From positions 173,186-237,185 of the forward strand of contig NZ_LEKH01000004.1 of NCBI RefSeq assembly GCF_001029505.1: a stretch of 64,000 bases of DNA. Reading direction: 5' to 3'. Source of the DNA: Rubrobacter aplysinae. Its GTDB lineage: Bacteria > Actinomycetota > Rubrobacteria > Rubrobacterales > Rubrobacteraceae. How positions within the stretch are numbered: position 1 is the first letter of the stretch; every line of letters begins with the position of its first letter. Position numbers and translations under genes: made by a program. The notes below the pieces were generated by a model that saw only the letters and a program-made list of their open reading frames with translations, made no database searches and had not been told where the DNA came from. Of the stretch, positions 63,604-64,000 are shown piece after piece.

Positions 63604-64000
63604 TGGGTGATCCCAGGGGCTTTCTCAAGATAGGCCGCAAGCCGACCCCCAAGCGTGACAAGGTTGAACGGCTGCAGGACTACCGCTACGTGTACGAGCC
63701 GATGCCCGACGACGATCTCAAGGATCAGGCGTCGCGGTGCATGGACTGCGGCGTGCCGTTCTGTAACACGGGCTGTCCTCTGGGGAACCTCATTCCCGAC
63801 TGGAACGACCTCGTGTACAAGGCCCGCTGGAAGAGCGCAATCGAGCGGCTGCACGCCACCAACAACTTCCCGGAGTTCACCGGGATGCTATGCCCGGCGC
63901 CGTGCGAGTCGGCGTGCGTGCTGGCGATCAACGACGACCCCGTCACGATCAAGGAGATAGAGCTCTCCATTATCAATCGGGCGTTCGAGGAGGGCTGGGT
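63603..64000 (+). CDS. gltD: Glutamate synthase, small subunit (cut by window edge)
   Basis: The first 132 codons are visible. [21 protein letters not shown] is the first cysteine motif of the [4Fe-4S] ferredoxin-like domain of GltD, and [20 protein letters not shown] the second. The GTG start shares a base with the gltB stop (TAGTG), so translation is coupled. The rest of the protein, the FAD- and NADPH-binding domains that feed electrons to GltB, lies outside the window. Confidence 0.96.

Overview
The window is high-GC, gene-dense actinobacterial chromosome. Frequent AUA isoleucine codons inside GC-rich genes, strong AGGAGG ribosome binding sites alternating with apparently leaderless genes, BTAD-type regulators and the protein families present all suggest the Rubrobacter lineage (desiccation- and radiation-tolerant). 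This is inferred from gene content; no rRNA is present. No tRNA, rRNA or CRISPR array was seen. Replicon-housekeeping anchors are ligA, aceA and gltB/gltD. The first gene (acyl-CoA dehydrogenase) and the last (gltD) are cut by the window edges.

Layout. 0-18 kb: vanadium haloperoxidase, a 1215-aa BTAD/AAA/TPR activator with a DUF4242 gene, a BenE-type transporter, an ISL3 transposase remnant, a glycosyltransferase-TetR pair, then a run of small oxidoreductase, hydrolase, cupin and methyltransferase genes. Three promoters in this stretch share a direct-repeat box spaced like SARP binding sites, so the large activator probably controls them. 18-31.6 kb: a GGDEF protein, an MFS pump, an F420-type oxidoreductase, then a beta-oxidation block (two 3-hydroxyacyl-CoA dehydrogenases, an enoyl-CoA hydratase, an acyl-CoA synthetase) with a FadR-type GntR regulator; two matching operator palindromes link these genes. 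31.8-46 kb: an ABC exporter, a low-GC two-gene island with a Clp-fold (SDH-type) serine proteinase, a thiol transferase, an MFS pump, GNAT, isocitrate lyase, an ACT-domain protein, a PIN toxin-antitoxin pair, a nucleoside-recognition membrane protein and ligA.

46-59 kb is the most unusual part. It holds a PspA-like protein, two coiled-coil proteins, a J-domain protein, a tyrosine-recombinase fold that has lost most catalytic residues, a CsbD-like protein, a 737-aa low-complexity protein with two different 11-residue repeat tracts, and proteins carrying five copies in total of the E3-binding (peripheral subunit-binding) domain normally found in 2-oxoacid dehydrogenase E2 subunits. A second, unrecognised ~92-residue domain occurs in two of them. 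I read this as a membrane or granule-surface scaffold or stress assembly that has not, to my knowledge, been described. The function is inference.

59-64 kb: gltB and the start of gltD, translationally coupled, for glutamate synthesis.
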